Of a DNA stretch of 6,316 bases, positions 5,725 through 6,316 are shown piece after piece. Made by a program: the position numbers and the translations under genes. This stretch comes from an uncultured Collinsella sp. (GTDB lineage: Bacteria; Actinomycetota; Coriobacteriia; Coriobacteriales; Coriobacteriaceae): contig URZB01000092.1 of assembly GCA_900552295.1 (NCBI GenBank), forward strand, positions 1-6,316, read 5' to 3'. Position 1 is the first letter of the stretch. Each line of letters opens with the position of its first letter. The notes beneath the pieces were generated by a model. It searched no databases. It had not been told where the DNA came from and saw nothing but the letters and a program-made list of their open reading frames with translations.

Positions 5725-5744
5725 AAATGAACGCAACTATGAGC

Positions 5745-5773
5745 ACCGTTTGGCGCCCGCGCGGCGCCACGGT
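5745..5773 (+). repeat. GC-rich hairpin just upstream of the purM ribosome binding site
   Basis: GGCGCC (5752-5757) pairs with GGCGCC (5763-5768) around CGCGC. The stem extends outward with ACCGT (5745-5749) and ACGGT (5769-5773) past a 2-nt bulge, giving 11 bp in all. It ends about 8 nt before the purM AGGAAGG site (5782-5788), leaving that site free. It may affect translation or RNA processing; the role is unknown. Confidence 0.6.
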
Positions 5774-5793
5774 AGTGGGAGAGGAAGGCTCAG

Positions 5794-6304
5794 ATGAGCG
5801 ACAGCAAGCATGTGACGTATGAGGATGCCGGCGTCGATACCGCCGAGGGCGGCCGCGCCGTCGACGCGATTAAGCAAATGGTTAAGGACACCAACCGCCC
5901 CGAGGTTATCGGCGGTATCGGCGGCTTCGGTGGCCTGTTCTCGGCCGCCGCGCTTAAGGATATGGAAGACCCGATTCTGATCAGCGGTACCGACGGCGTG
6001 GGCACCAAACTTGTGCTCGCCCAGATCATGGATCGTCACGAGACGGTGGGCCAGGACCTGGTCGCCATGTGCGTCAACGACATTTTGGCTTCGGGCGCCG
6101 AGCCGCTGTTCTTCCTGGACTACGTTGCCATCGGCCACATTGAGGCCGAGCACATGGCAAAGATCATCAAGGGTGTGGCCGACGGCTGCAAGCTCGCGGG
6201 CTGCGCGCTCGTGGGCGGTGAGATGGCCGAGCACCCCGGCGTCATGGCTCCGGCCGACTACGACCTTGCCGGCTTTACCGTGGGCGTCGTCGACCGTCCC
6301 AAGA
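5794..6304 (+). CDS. purM: Phosphoribosylformylglycinamidine cyclo-ligase PurM (AIR synthetase), 3'-truncated
   Basis: About 170 N-terminal residues are present of a protein that is usually near 345; the gene leaves the window at the adapter. PurM uses ATP to close FGAM into AIR, the fifth step of IMP synthesis. It is a dimeric cytoplasmic enzyme of the ATP-dependent PurM/SelD fold. Visible motifs are VTYEDAGVD (7-15), [10 protein letters not shown] (40-49), [11 protein letters not shown] (63-73), [14 protein letters not shown] (85-98), [10 protein letters not shown] (101-110) and [14 protein letters not shown] (136-149). The family usually reads GGETAEMPG, so M144 and H147 are small departures. 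AGGAAGG (5782-5788) lies 5 nt before the chosen ATG. The frame has no stop, and its last four codons (6305 on) are adapter. The gene lies downstream of purF on the same strand, and both act in the same pathway. The 157-nt structured gap suggests an added layer of control. Confidence 0.95.
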
Positions 6305-6316
6305 CTGTCTCTTATA
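6305..6316 (+). other. Reverse-complement Tn5 mosaic end (sequencing artefact)
   Basis: CTGTCTCTTATA is the first 12 nt of the reverse-complemented Nextera mosaic end. Together with the adapter at 1-31 it shows that both ends are untrimmed library sequence. It also adds false codons to the purM frame. Confidence 0.93.

Noticed and set aside
5727..5822. Possible 31-codon leader peptide overlapping the purM start
   Set aside because: It has no Shine-Dalgarno sequence, reads through a GC-rich hairpin, and shows no regulatory codon run.

Overview
The window looks like a chromosomal piece from a GC-rich, Gram-positive gut actinobacterium of the Coriobacteriia, probably Collinsella or a close relative. 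This rests on strong G/C bias at third codon positions, a class B sortase, a Fe-S-type PurF, AGGAGG-like ribosome binding sites, and the general look of the proteins. The genus call is from memory and could not be checked here. Both ends are not biological: bases 1-31 are the Illumina Nextera Read-2 transposase adapter and bases 6305-6316 are the start of the reverse-complemented mosaic end. This is therefore an untrimmed contig or fragment, with usable genomic sequence at 32-6304.

Layout. At 32-94 there may be the tail of an unidentified gene. A perfect 16-bp hairpin (95-130) follows, then a striking perfect 32-bp inverted repeat with a 41-nt loop (172-276). Next come purE (363-827) and, 35 nt later on the same strand, a class B sortase with a long cytoplasmic tail (863-1867). 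A small divergent MoaE-family protein (1935-2351) follows a 37-bp repeat-like element. A bidirectional terminator (2382-2420) separates it from a convergent minus-strand membrane protein of the CmpB / 'ABC transporter type IV' family (2442-3671). A 294-nt divergent promoter region leads into purF (3966-5636). A structured 157-nt gap with mutually exclusive hairpins then precedes purM (from 5794), which runs off the right end.

How the genes fit together. PurF (step 1), PurM (step 5) and PurE (step 6, class I, which normally needs PurK) all belong to de novo IMP synthesis. They lie in two separate same-strand units, purE-sortase and purF-purM. The sortase, MoaE-like and CmpB-like genes between them have no evident role in purine synthesis.

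No CRISPR array, tRNA, rRNA, transposase or defence system was seen. The observations most worth following are the 32-bp inverted repeat before purE, the attenuator-like purF-purM gap, the MoaE-like protein lacking catalytic residues, and the insertion in PurF.
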